This document shows, piece after piece, positions 1 to 9,200 of a stretch of 12,241 bases of DNA. The stretch spans positions 1-12,241 of the forward strand of contig CAMCQL010000038.1 in the NCBI GenBank assembly GCA_945877005.1. The letters are read 5' to 3'. The DNA is from Chryseobacterium gleum. Its GTDB lineage: Bacteria > Bacteroidota > Bacteroidia > Flavobacteriales_D > Crocinitomicaceae. The translations under genes and the position numbers were made by a program. Below the pieces are notes generated by a model, which did no database searches, was not told where the DNA came from, and saw nothing but the letters and a program-made list of their open reading frames with translations. Numbering within the stretch: the stretch's first letter is position 1; each line of letters begins with the position of its first letter.

Positions 1-2373
1 TCGAGTGGAATTATTTAAAATTAAAAAGTAGATTCCGGAATTTAATAATCCTACATCTAAATCTACTGATCCATTATTTTCAGAATGATTGAATATTTTG
101 CATTGAACTAAAGCTCCATTTAAATCCACTAATTTAACTCCCAATGAACCAATTACACCTTTAACTCTGATGAAATCATTAAACGGATTTGGGTATACAC
201 TGTAATTGGAGGATAATTCTTCCAAACTTAATGTACTTGGAACAAACAATGAAAACGTTTTACTACATTTATTCTTATCTGAAATAACTACTCTATAAGT
301 TAATTTCCCTTTTAAATCTTCCCGAGATATGGTATCTTTTTTATCGTCCCACAAACAAGAATATGGTGCCGTACCTCCTTTAATTGAAAAATATATTTTT
401 CCATCATTGCCTAATTCTTCTCCAAAAACATAGAATTTCACCTGCAATGAATCTGGATTTTGTAAAGTGATTAAAATTGAATCTTTACAAAATTTGTCAT
501 CTGTAACGCTTACTTTATGAATACCCGCTTTTGTGTTTTTCAAGGTTGTTACCGAAGATTTTTTACCGTCCCAAATAATTTCAGTCAATTTATTCTTCAA
601 CTGAGTTGTAACAGAAATGTACCCATTCGAAAAATTATAACACGTTGGATGGCTTAAACTATCAACGATCAATTTAGGAGTTTCGTAATAATTTATTTTT
701 ACGAATGCTGAATCAAAAGAACAACCTTTATTATCTATAATTTTAAGCGTGTGATTTCCGGTAGAAATATTGGAAATCACAGAATCCTTTAATACACCAT
801 TAAAGTAATACAAATAAGGTCGTTGTCCAGATGTAACACGAGATTCGATTTTACCCGTTGTTTTCCCACATTCTGATGGAGTTACAGTTACTAGCGTTTT
901 TAAAGTGCAAATTGGTGTTACAAAACATCGAATGATTGGTACTTTTCGATTACTTGGGGCAAAATCTTCGAACACATTAAACTCATTCGCGGTTGAAACA
1001 AAAATAGTTTTCTCATTAAAATACCGAGTACTTAAATAGAGTCCTGTAGACTTACTTCCAGGTAGTTTTTGGTAAACCATCAAATACCTTCCTGTGTCTA
1101 CAATCAATTTTTGACCGACATCATCGATGATTTTTAGATATACCCCTGAACCATTGATAGTTAATTGATCCATCGAAACGACATCACTTTTACCTATGGG
1201 TGTCAAAGAATCTTTAGAAACATACTTGTAAACCAATGCTCGAAATTGTAATCCAATAGTTTTTTCTGACTTTAACAGCCCAATGAACAAAGAGTCAATT
1301 TCAGACTTTACATTTAAAGTGAAAAGATTACCTATAGAAACTTGATTTTCAGTGGTTTTTTGAACTTCATCTAACTCAAAAATTTCAGATTTTAAACCTA
1401 AATCTCGTGCAAACTCATGGGTAGAAATTTGTAAAAAAGTAGTCAGCGTATCGTTTGATTTGATCGTATCGGCTACCGTAATCAATGAATGAACTATTTT
1501 GTATTTCTTTTTTTCCTTCGGTATAAAACTACCCAACAAAGTTGTTATTGTATCTTTAACAATAATATTCGTATGTTTTTTTCTGAAAGTCGCAACCAAT
1601 CCGTTTGGCACTGATAAATCAAAGATTTGAACCCTAACTATTGTTGAATCAATCTTTAACGAACCTGCATTATGGAAAACTACATTTAAGGGAATCGTAT
1701 TGACCTGAGCAATTGGAATGATCGAATAATTTGATACTGAAACAAAATCTAAGGATGCATCTTTCCATTTTTTCATCATTTTAATAGCCACATCATCGAT
1801 TGCTAACCCATCGTTCACGGTGGAAACATCGTCGTATAAAAATGAAACATACACTGAAGTATCTCCTAAATAGGAAGAAATATCTAAGGTGTTTGTTTGC
1901 CATTTTTTAGGGTGGTTGACTACAGCGCCAATCGTAGTCCAACTTTTTTGTTGGTCTCTACTGATTTGCACCAGTGCTTTTGCACCATATTTCGCAGTAA
2001 AGAAGGATGAAAACTCTAAAACAAGACTTAACGTACTCTTTTTGAATGCTAACTTTGGCAGTATAAGACGATCCTGTTGTTTGTTACATTTTGAATTTCC
2101 TTCTTCGTAACTACACATCAAATCATTCGTCATTACAAATTTTGAATGAGAAGGAACCAACCATTGAGATTGATTATTTACCGTATAATTAGCGTCAATG
2201 CTATCACCTACAAAATAAAGCTCATTGTCTGACAAGCCAGTTTCACTCCATTTATTGGGCAAATTGGTTGTTGAATTCAAAAGACCTTCAAAATTTTCAG
2301 TGAAAAGTGTTTGAGCACTACCTTTGAAAAGAATCAAAGTTAAAACAAAGAAAATAAGAAGATTTGTCTTCAT
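1..2373 (-). CDS. Secreted adhesin-like protein with T9SS type A sorting domain (3' end cut by window edge)
   Basis: The reading frame is open from the ATG at 2371-2373 to base 1, giving 791 codons with no stop, so only the C-terminal end lies outside the window. Residues 1-21 form a lipoprotein-free signal peptide: Lys3, a hydrophobic core, then GSAQ. Residues about 22-198 resemble the choice-of-anchor J / cleaved-adhesin jelly roll, with TENFEG near the start and GLAIDDVAI at the end. Residues about 205-318 look like a CARDB/Ig-like beta sandwich. Residues 319-480 resemble another beta domain common in Bacteroidota secreted proteins. Three SprB-like repeats follow (about 495-560, 568-640, 644-712), with GxxPY and a closing GC, FC or KC. 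From about 719 a Por-secretion-type tail begins, with YPNPF at 727-731 and SGIYFLIL at 779-786. Probably only about 8-15 residues are missing. It should be exported by Sec and T9SS and attached to or released from the surface; its ligand or activity is unknown. No catalytic motif is visible. It starts 49 bp after the thiolase stop on the same strand. Confidence 0.9.
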   Translation of the reverse strand, partial: MKTNLLIFFVLTLILFKGSAQTLFTENFEGLLNSTTNLPNKWSETGLSDNELYFVGDSIDANYTVNNQSQWLVPSHSKFVMTNDLMCSYEEGNSKCNKQQDRLILPKLAFKKSTLSLVLEFSSFFTAKYGAKALVQISRDQQKSWTTIGAVVNHPKKWQTNTLDISSYLGDTSVYVSFLYDDVSTVNDGLAIDDVAIKMMKKWKDASLDFVSVSNYSIIPIAQVNTIPLNVVFHNAGSLKIDSTIVRVQIFDLSVPNGLVATFRKKHTNIIVKDTITTLLGSFIPKEKKKYKIVHSLITVADTIKSNDTLTTFLQISTHEFARDLGLKSEIFELDEVQKTTENQVSIGNLFTLNVKSEIDSLFIGLLKSEKTIGLQFRALVYKYVSKDSLTPIGKSDVVSMDQLTINGSGVYLKIIDDVGQKLIVDTGRYLMVYQKLPGSKSTGLYLSTRYFNEKTIFVSTANEFNVFEDFAPSNRKVPIIRCFVTPICTLKTLVTVTPSECGKTTGKIESRVTSGQRPYLYYFNGVLKDSVISNISTGNHTLKIIDNKGCSFDSAFVKINYYETPKLIVDSLSHPTCYNFSNGYISVTTQLKNKLTEIIWDGKKSSVTTLKNTKAGIHKVSVTDDKFCKDSILITLQNPDSLQVKFYVFGEELGNDGKIYFSIKGGTAPYSCLWDDKKDTISREDLKGKLTYRVVISDKNKCSKTFSLFVPSTLSLEELSSNYSVYPNPFNDFIRVKGVIGSLGVKLVDLNGALVQCKIFNHSENNGSVDLDVGLLNSGIYFLILNNSTR

Positions 2374-2406
2374 TTAACGTAACATTTATTTGTCCAAGTA
2401 ATCAAA

Positions 2407-2416
2407 TCATGCATGA
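2407..2416. repeat. 10-bp perfect palindrome TCATGCATGA
   Basis: A perfect 10-bp palindrome lies in the 49-bp gap between the thiolase stop and the start of the secreted adhesin-like gene. It is not followed by a T-run on the minus strand, so it is not a convincing terminator. No TAnnTTTG box was seen in this gap on the minus strand. It could be a regulator half-site pair or chance. Confidence 0.25.
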
Positions 2417-2422
2417 AAATAA

Positions 2423-3598
2423 TTACAATCTTTCAATGATACCAGCAGCACCTTGACCTGTTCCAATACACATCGTTACAATACCGTATTTTTGATCACG
2501 TTTTTTCAGTTCACTCATCATTTGGACTGATAATTTTGCACCTGAACAACCAAGTGGATGTCCCAATGCAATCGCGCCACCATTCACATTTATACGATCT
2601 GGATCTAATCCTAATTCTTTGATTACACCTAATGATTGACTCGCAAAAGCTTCATTCAATTCAAACAATGAAATATCTTTCAATGTCAAACCAGAAGAAG
2701 CCAATACTTTCGGTATAGCACCAACTGGACCCATCCCCATTATTTTTGGCTCTAACCCAACAACCTTATAATCAACCAATCTTGCAATTGGCTCAATACC
2801 AAGATCTTTTACCATTTCTTCAGACATTACCATAACAAAAGCAGCACCATCTGAAGTTTGAGAAGAATTCCCCGCAGTTACACTACCACCTTGAGCAAAT
2901 ACAGGTTTCAATGCAGCCAAAGCATCTAATGTACTTTGTCTTGGCCCCTCATCTTTAGAAACCACATTAGTAGTTACTTTTCGTTGCTCATTTTCATCTA
3001 AAAAAATACGTTCTACTGTGATTGGAACAATTTCATCCGTAAATCTACCTTCTTCGTTTGCCTTTAACGCTTTTATATGCGAATTTAAGGCAAACTGATC
3101 TTGTTCTTCTCTAGAAATATGGTATCTTTTTGCAACTTCTTCAGCTGTTAAACCCATTCCCCAATACCAATCTGGATGCTCTTTTGAAGTTTTAGAATTT
3201 GGCACAACTCTCCATCCACCCATAGCCATAACAGACATCGATTCTGCTCCTCCTGCGATGATGCAATCCGCCATCCCTGATTGAATTTTTGCAGTTGCGA
3301 TGGCAATTGTTTCCAATCCAGATGAACAATAACGATTCACAGTCATTCCTGGTACTTTATCGGTGGACAATCCCATCAATGAAATCAATCTTCCAACATT
3401 TAGCCCTTGTTCTGCTTCAGGCATTGCATTTCCAACGATCACATCGTCAATTCTTTCAGGATCCAATTGCGGAAATTGAGACATCAAATGTTTTATGACT
3501 TCAGCAGCTAAATCATCTGGTCGTGTAAATCTAAATCCTCCCTTCCCCGCTTTACCAACTGCTGTCCTATAACCTGCTACTATATATGCTGTTCTCAT
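2423..3598 (-). CDS. fadA: 3-ketoacyl-CoA thiolase (acetyl-CoA C-acyltransferase)
   Basis: This 391-residue cytosolic thiolase carries out the last step of fatty-acid beta-oxidation: CoA-dependent cleavage of 3-ketoacyl-CoA to acetyl-CoA and a shortened acyl-CoA. The length is normal for the family. The acylated nucleophile is Cys91 in NRYCSSG. NEAF is at 315-318. His347 lies in GHPLGCSGAK, and the second active-site Cys377 lies in CIGTGQGA near the C-terminus. GGAESMS at 116-122 and the GMGLTAE stretch near 147-153 are typical of the degradative class that partners a dehydrogenase/hydratase, rather than of the biosynthetic acetoacetyl-CoA type, though chain-length preference cannot be read from sequence. 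The start is the ATG at 3596-3598. The gene follows the fadN-type gene by 46 bp on the same strand with no obvious terminator between, so they are probably one transcript and their products may act as one oxidation complex. Confidence 0.95.
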   Translation of the reverse strand: MRTAYIVAGYRTAVGKAGKGGFRFTRPDDLAAEVIKHLMSQFPQLDPERIDDVIVGNAMPEAEQGLNVGRLISLMGLSTDKVPGMTVNRYCSSGLETIAIATAKIQSGMADCIIAGGAESMSVMAMGGWRVVPNSKTSKEHPDWYWGMGLTAEEVAKRYHISREEQDQFALNSHIKALKANEEGRFTDEIVPITVERIFLDENEQRKVTTNVVSKDEGPRQSTLDALAALKPVFAQGGSVTAGNSSQTSDGAAFVMVMSEEMVKDLGIEPIARLVDYKVVGLEPKIMGMGPVGAIPKVLASSGLTLKDISLFELNEAFASQSLGVIKELGLDPDRINVNGGAIALGHPLGCSGAKLSVQMMSELKKRDQKYGIVTMCIGTGQGAAGIIERL

Positions 3599-3644
3599 GG
3601 TTTACCTATTTTTCAATTATAACTAACTCTCTCAAGAAACACTT

Positions 3645-6050
3645 TTAATTTCTCAATATTTTCCCAAACTTTAATATACTCTCTAAACGCTCCAATGTTT
3701 TACGTTGCATACACAATTCTAAAAAAGCTTTTCGCTCTAGATCTAAAACGTATTGCTCGGATACCAACGTGTTTTCAGACAAATCACCACCACACAGAAC
3801 GAAACCAAGTTTTTCTGAAATCACCTGATCGTGTTGGGACATATAGTTTCCACTTACCATCGTATCAGCGCCTACATAGACAATTCCAAGTGCTTCTTTT
3901 CCAAGAACAATCATGTTTTTTGTTCTTTTTGGTGCGATGTAACCTGCATCTGCTAATTGAAGGCAAACAGATTTGGCACGAGTAAGTTGTAATTCTCTGC
4001 TTATCACAATTTCGTCAATTCCTTCTCTTAAGTAACCTAACTTAAATGCTTCGTGCGCTGAACGAGAAACTTTTGCTTGACCAATTGTTAAAAATTTATC
4101 TCTAAATCGATTTATTTTTACATCCCCCTGTTTAATTTCATCTGAAAGTCGTTTGGCAAATTCTTTTGTTCCTCCTCCTCCAGGGATCAGTCCTACCCCA
4201 AATTCAACCAAGCCCATATAGAGTTCAGCATGAGCTACCACTGTATCTGCATGCATCGACATTTCGCAACTTCCTCCGAGCGCCATATTGTGAGGTGCAA
4301 CAACAACTGGAATATTCGAATAACGTATGCGCATCATTGTATCCTGGAATGCTTTTATCGCAAAATTCAATTCATCTAGCTCTTGTTCTATGGCCATCAT
4401 AAAGATCATCCCTACGTTTGCGCCAGCAGAAAAGTTTTGTCCATCGTTATATATCACCAATCCTTTGTAAGAAGTTTCAGCTAGATCAATCGCTTTATTA
4501 ATACCTGCAATGACCCCGCCTCCAATTGTATTCATCTTAGTATGGAATTCTAAATTTAAAATCCCATCTCCGAGGTCTATGATTGTCACATCCTCATTTT
4601 TCCAAACTGTGTGTTGATCTCTTAATGTTTCTAATAAAACCAATGCTTCTGTTCCTGGGATAATCTCGTATCCTGAATTTTGCTGATTGTAAAAATATTT
4701 TTTGCCTTCACACGAAGAATAAAATGTTTTCGTTTGGTTTGTTGACATATCAACCACCCATTGAGCTACATTTTTCCCTTCCTCAGTAATCCATTGCAAT
4801 CCAGTTTCAAGACCTACAATGTCCCATGTTTCAAAAGGTCCCAATTCCCAACCAAAACCAGCTTTAATTGCGTCATCTATTTTATAGATTTCATCTGAAA
4901 TTTCTGGAATTCTATTCGAAACATAAGCAAATAATCCAGCAAATAATTTTCTGTAAAAATCACCCGCTTTCCCTTTACTTGTTAATAACGACTTGGTTCT
5001 TTTCTTAAGATCATCAATCGATTTCACTTCTTCTAATACTGGAAAACTAGCTTTCAATGCAGACCTGTATTCCATTGATTTTAAATCCAATGTTAAAATT
5101 TCAGGCTTTCCTTGATCATTCGTAACTTTAGTGTAAAATCCTTTTTTTGATTTTGCCCCAAACCATTTATTCTCAACCATTGAAGAAACATAACTTGGTA
5201 ATTTAAACACGTCATTTTCTTCGTCTTCAAGACAATTTTGCTTGAGTCCATTTGCTACGTGAACCAACGTATCCAAGCCTACAACATCACACGTTCTAAA
5301 CGTTGCTGACTTCGGTCTACCTAATACTGGTCCTGTAAGTTTGTCCACTTCTTCAACCGTCAAATCCATTTCTTCTACCAAATGAAAAAGAGACATGATC
5401 GAATAAACACCTACTCTATTCGCAATAAAAGCGGGTGTATCTTTACATAACACCGTTTTTTTGCCCAAATTCTTACGGCCAAAATCAATCAGAAAATCGA
5501 TGAGTTCTGGTGAAGTTTTAGCGGTGGGAATAATTTCAAGTAACTGTAGATATCTCGGTGGATTAAAGAAATGAGTTCCACAGAAATTCGTCTGAAAATC
5601 ATCTGACCTTCCTTCCAACATTAAATGTATTGGAATCCCAGATGTATTCGAAGAAATAATTGTCCCTGGAGTTCTGTATTTCTCAACTTGATCAAAAATT
5701 ATTTTTTTAATATCTAAACGTTCCACTACCACTTCAATGATCCAATCACATCCTGTCAATAAAGGCATATCGTCCGAAAAATTCCCCACCGATATCTTAT
5801 TCACCATTGCAGCATCATAGATAGGTGACGGATTCGATTTCAATGCAAACTGTAAAGAATCATTCACAATTCTGTTTCTAAACACCTTAGAAGATTCATC
5901 TAATCCCGAATTTTTTTCTTTCTCTGAGATTTCGCCTGGCACGATGTCTAACAATAGAACTTCACAACCAATATTTGCAAAATGGCATGCAATTCGCGAC
6001 CCCATTACACCAGAACCTAATACAGCCACTTTTCTAATTATTCTATTCAT
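3645..6050 (-). CDS. fadN: 3-hydroxyacyl-CoA dehydrogenase / enoyl-CoA hydratase, FadN type
   Basis: This 801-residue bifunctional enzyme hydrates trans-2-enoyl-CoA and oxidises the L-3-hydroxyacyl-CoA with NAD+. The dehydrogenase domain comes first and the hydratase last, the order of Bacillus FadN and the reverse of E. coli FadB. Residues 7-35 form the NAD-binding fold, with GSGVMG at 12-17 and Asp35 ending the second strand. The dehydrogenase catalytic set is intact: Ser137 in NTS, His160 in GTHFFNP, Glu172 in LLEII and Asn211 in IANRVG. Two dehydrogenase C-terminal helical regions follow, at about 205-306 and 360-425. The crotonase domain begins near 487. Its oxyanion-hole stretch is SAGAN at 541-545 and GGS at 592-594. 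The catalytic acids are Glu596 and Glu616, spaced 20 apart as in mitochondrial hydratase. The tail after about 690 is helical. Both activities should be functional. The start is the ATG at 6048-6050. Confidence 0.95.
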   Translation of the reverse strand: MNRIIRKVAVLGSGVMGSRIACHFANIGCEVLLLDIVPGEISEKEKNSGLDESSKVFRNRIVNDSLQFALKSNPSPIYDAAMVNKISVGNFSDDMPLLTGCDWIIEVVVERLDIKKIIFDQVEKYRTPGTIISSNTSGIPIHLMLEGRSDDFQTNFCGTHFFNPPRYLQLLEIIPTAKTSPELIDFLIDFGRKNLGKKTVLCKDTPAFIANRVGVYSIMSLFHLVEEMDLTVEEVDKLTGPVLGRPKSATFRTCDVVGLDTLVHVANGLKQNCLEDEENDVFKLPSYVSSMVENKWFGAKSKKGFYTKVTNDQGKPEILTLDLKSMEYRSALKASFPVLEEVKSIDDLKKRTKSLLTSKGKAGDFYRKLFAGLFAYVSNRIPEISDEIYKIDDAIKAGFGWELGPFETWDIVGLETGLQWITEEGKNVAQWVVDMSTNQTKTFYSSCEGKKYFYNQQNSGYEIIPGTEALVLLETLRDQHTVWKNEDVTIIDLGDGILNLEFHTKMNTIGGGVIAGINKAIDLAETSYKGLVIYNDGQNFSAGANVGMIFMMAIEQELDELNFAIKAFQDTMMRIRYSNIPVVVAPHNMALGGSCEMSMHADTVVAHAELYMGLVEFGVGLIPGGGGTKEFAKRLSDEIKQGDVKINRFRDKFLTIGQAKVSRSAHEAFKLGYLREGIDEIVISRELQLTRAKSVCLQLADAGYIAPKRTKNMIVLGKEALGIVYVGADTMVSGNYMSQHDQVISEKLGFVLCGGDLSENTLVSEQYVLDLERKAFLELCMQRKTLERLESILKFGKILRN

Positions 6051-6135
6051 ATTTTCTAATTTTATCTAACTACAAATGAAACAAAATCAATCGTTTCTTG
6101 TTAATTCAATTTCTTTCGAAAAGCGATTAATCATC

Positions 6136-6192
6136 TACCTATTCGCTCTACAATCTAAATATACTTATTTATTTTAGCTGATGGAATAGGTA
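6136..6192. repeat. 9-bp perfect inverted repeat in the fadN upstream region
   Basis: TACCTATTC at 6136-6144 is exactly complementary to GAATAGGTA at 6184-6192. A nested 5-bp pair, CTAAA (6155-6159) and TTTAG (6173-6177), lies between them. On the plus strand the repeat is followed by a run of eight T, but no plus-strand gene precedes it. On the minus strand no T-run follows. It may be a structured leader of the fadN-fadA transcript, a regulator site, or part of the 3' end of the PKD-protein transcript. Confidence 0.35.
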
Positions 6193-6232
6193 TTACTTTT
6201 TTTTCTAGTATAATTTTTAAGGAATCTGTATC

Positions 6233-6240
6233 CAAATTTA
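6233..6240 (-). promoter_or_regulatory. Possible -7 box (TAAATTTG) for fadN-fadA
   Basis: Read on the minus strand this matches the Bacteroidota -7 consensus TAnnTTTG exactly. No TTG is found at the usual -33 distance, and it would leave a 5' leader of roughly 175 nt, so the call is weak. In AT-rich DNA such a match can occur by chance. Confidence 0.22.
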
Positions 6241-6267
6241 CATGAGCTAGAAATAAACTCTTGTTAA

Positions 6268-9200
6268 TTAGTCAAGTATTAGGGTAATAAATCCTTTTGT
6301 TTCAAAAGGAGTACCATCTTCAAATTGGGCTTTTAACGAATAGAGATAAACGCCCTGAGTACAAACTTCACCACTTTGTGTTTTACCATCCCACAAAACT
6401 TTGTCAGTTGCATCTTTTTTATAAATAACTACATTTCCCCAGCGGTTGTAGACAATTAGATCGTATTTTAAAAAGATTACATCTTTAAAACCGAGTACTT
6501 CATTGATATTATCATTATTCGGTGTGAACACATTTGGGATTCGTAACACGTCTGAAACTACAATTCTTTGTTCAAATTGATCTTGACAACCTTCAGCTGT
6601 TGTAATTGTAACAAGAATATTTTTATAACCAGAAGTCACGTACCTCACTGAATCATTTTTAGGATAATTGAGTAATTCCGTTTTTCCATTTCCAAACTCC
6701 CACTTCCATGATACAATAGGTCCAGAAGAAAGAGATTGATCTTTTATTAAAACTTCTTCTCCAATATCAATGTTTTTAGGCGTAACCTCAAAATTAGCTT
6801 CTATTTGATTTTTAGGTTGTACAACGATACTATCTAAAGCATATTCGACTTTACATCCATCAAAATCGACGACGATCAATGTGGGATAATAGGTTGAAAT
6901 ATTTGCATAACTATGAACCACTGTTGCTTGTTTGTCTTCAAAATTTTTATCCCCAAAATTCCATTTGAAACTTTTTACATTTGCTTCTTGTTTGGTCGTA
7001 AATTCAAATTTATTACCACAAACTACATCTTTTAGCAACCATTCAGGAACCGCTTTAGGACCTAAAATTGTCATAAAATCTTTTACAATTGTATCTGAAA
7101 TACAGCCCATTTTGTCAACAGTCTTCAATCGAACGGTATAATTTCCTGGAAAGGCATAAAATACTTTAGCAGTATCTCTAAATGATTGTCGACCTATACC
7201 AAATAACCAATATGTACTGTCTATTTCAGACATCGATTTAGTGCGATTTATAAACGTACACTCTATTGGTGGACATTTGTATTCACCATCCTTATTCAAG
7301 TTATTTTGTAGTTGACTTGAGTAACTTACTGTATAAAAAGGTCTTGGTCGAACAATGGTAACATTGAATTTTTTTTCATTTTTACAACGATTTCCATCTA
7401 CCGCTACCAATTTAATTTCATGGGTATTCGTGATGTTTTTTTTGTAATCGTCAAAAAGATAATTTAGATCTGTTGAAGTTGATATCAGATTTTCATCCAT
7501 TGACCAATAAAAATTCAATGGAGCAACTCCTTTTGATAAATTCATTGCTCTAAGAACTGAACGATTACAAATTGTATCATTTAGTATGAATTCTGGTTGT
7601 GGCTTGGTAATGGATGTACCTACTGATGCAGAAGAACGACAACCAAATATATCAATCGTCGTTAAACTCGTCGTAAAATCTCCTTCACGGGTAAAGTTCT
7701 TTTCTAACACAAAAGATTTATCTGAAGTCACTTTTTGTACATTGTCTAAATTTGAATTCCATACATATTGTTGAATTGGCATTCCATTCTCTGCTTGTTG
7801 TGAAAGATTGAAAAAATGTACTTTCAATGGTTTACATCCCGCCAATGAATCAGAACTGATCACACTAATTGGAAGGGGTAATACAGTAATTTTTGAGAAA
7901 AAAGAAGAATCGATACACCCTACTTGATTTTTTGCAATTACTTTTGAATCGAACACACCAGCCTTACTAAAACTATAACTGGCAGGATTACCACTTGATA
8001 ATCCGCCGTCAGTAAACGAATAAGTCCAATTTTGAACTGGATGATAGGAAACAGATTTATCCCGAAATAAAAGTGGTGAATATTGACATACAGAATCATT
8101 GTCGGGAATGTAATTCGCATCGATCATCGAAATATAAAAAATCTTTTTTGAAGCATCCTGACAACCCGTTGTTTCATTAGTCACCACTTGCGTTACTTCA
8201 TAATCTCCATACTTGGTATAATCATGCTGCACACTTGCTTTCTCTGGTCGAGTCAAATCAACATTTGAAATTATTTGAGAAGAACCATCATAAAACTCCC
8301 ATTTTACCTTAACATTTTCGCCAACTCTTCCATGCTTCGCGGAATCAAGAAATGAAACATTTACAGGAAAAACAGTCGGATTGCAATAAACATTTTGTGC
8401 AACAGAAAATTTACTTATCGGTCCTTGAACCAATACAATCTGTCCCGCATCCATCACTCCTTTACATCCTCTAAAATCAACAGTAGCCTTTAAACGTTGG
8501 TAACCAGTATCTAAATCAAATACTTTTTTGAAGACAGACAACTTTGTTTTTTCACCTTTAAGCGCATTGTTAAATACCCATTCGTAGGACAATTCATCCA
8601 AATTATGGGGGCTTTTAATAATCGATTTATTTTGAAATTCAACCTCTTGTTTGTAACAAGACTTCGTTGTACTTGGAATAATTATCACACTATCAATCTT
8701 TCCAACTTTGATACTGTTGTTTTTTTGTTTATTCGCTGCACACCCTTTTTTAGTTTTCACACTCAAGGAAGCCCCAAAAACACCAGCATTAAAATACTGT
8801 ACAGGAGGTATCTTCCCCTTGAAACTTGCGCCATTTCCAAACGTCCAATTCCATTCTACAATTGGATCACTAGAGGGGTCGTAAGAAAAAGAAGAATCCT
8901 GAAAATGAACAGGTAAAGGAGCACAACCATTGGTTGAATCCAGAGTAAAACTAGCGGTTGGATATGCAACCAGAACAAGCTCTTTTTGAGTTTTATACCC
9001 TCTGCAACCATTCACTTCTTTGTAGGATAAAGAAACCGAATATTTCCCAGGTGATACGTAACTATGAGCTGGAGGTGTTTTACCTTTATATGAAGACCCA
9101 TCCCCAAAATTCCAAACAAATTCTGAACCAGATGGTGTGTCATTAGCAAAAAAAACAGAGGCACCTGGACAAATTTTAGTTGTATTTACACTGAAAAGAG

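Larger units (their letters stand above)
6051..6267. other. Intergenic region between PKD-protein gene and fadN
   Basis: This gap of 217 bases is the likely site of the fadN-fadA promoter and of the PKD gene's transcript end. Besides the 9-bp inverted repeat it holds the short palindromes TTTCGAAA (6114-6121) and GATTAATC (6125-6132). It also has an 11-bp direct repeat TCTTGTTAATT at 6096-6106 and 6259-6269; the second copy overlaps the PKD gene's stop codon. No ORF or RNA gene is recognisable here. Confidence 0.5.

Noticed and set aside
1889..2110. 73-codon plus-strand reading frame
   Set aside because: It is antisense to the cleaved-adhesin domain of the secreted protein, whose minus-strand frame is continuous and has clear domain structure.
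3695..4402. Plus-strand reading frames (3695-3985 and 4166-4402) antisense to the fadN-type gene
   Set aside because: They are shadows of the conserved hydratase domain on the minus strand, with no start context or homology of their own.
8605..8916. 103-codon plus-strand reading frame
   Set aside because: It lies wholly inside the PKD-protein gene on the opposite strand, its translation has no recognisable domain, and PKD modules 7 and 8 on the minus strand explain the sequence.
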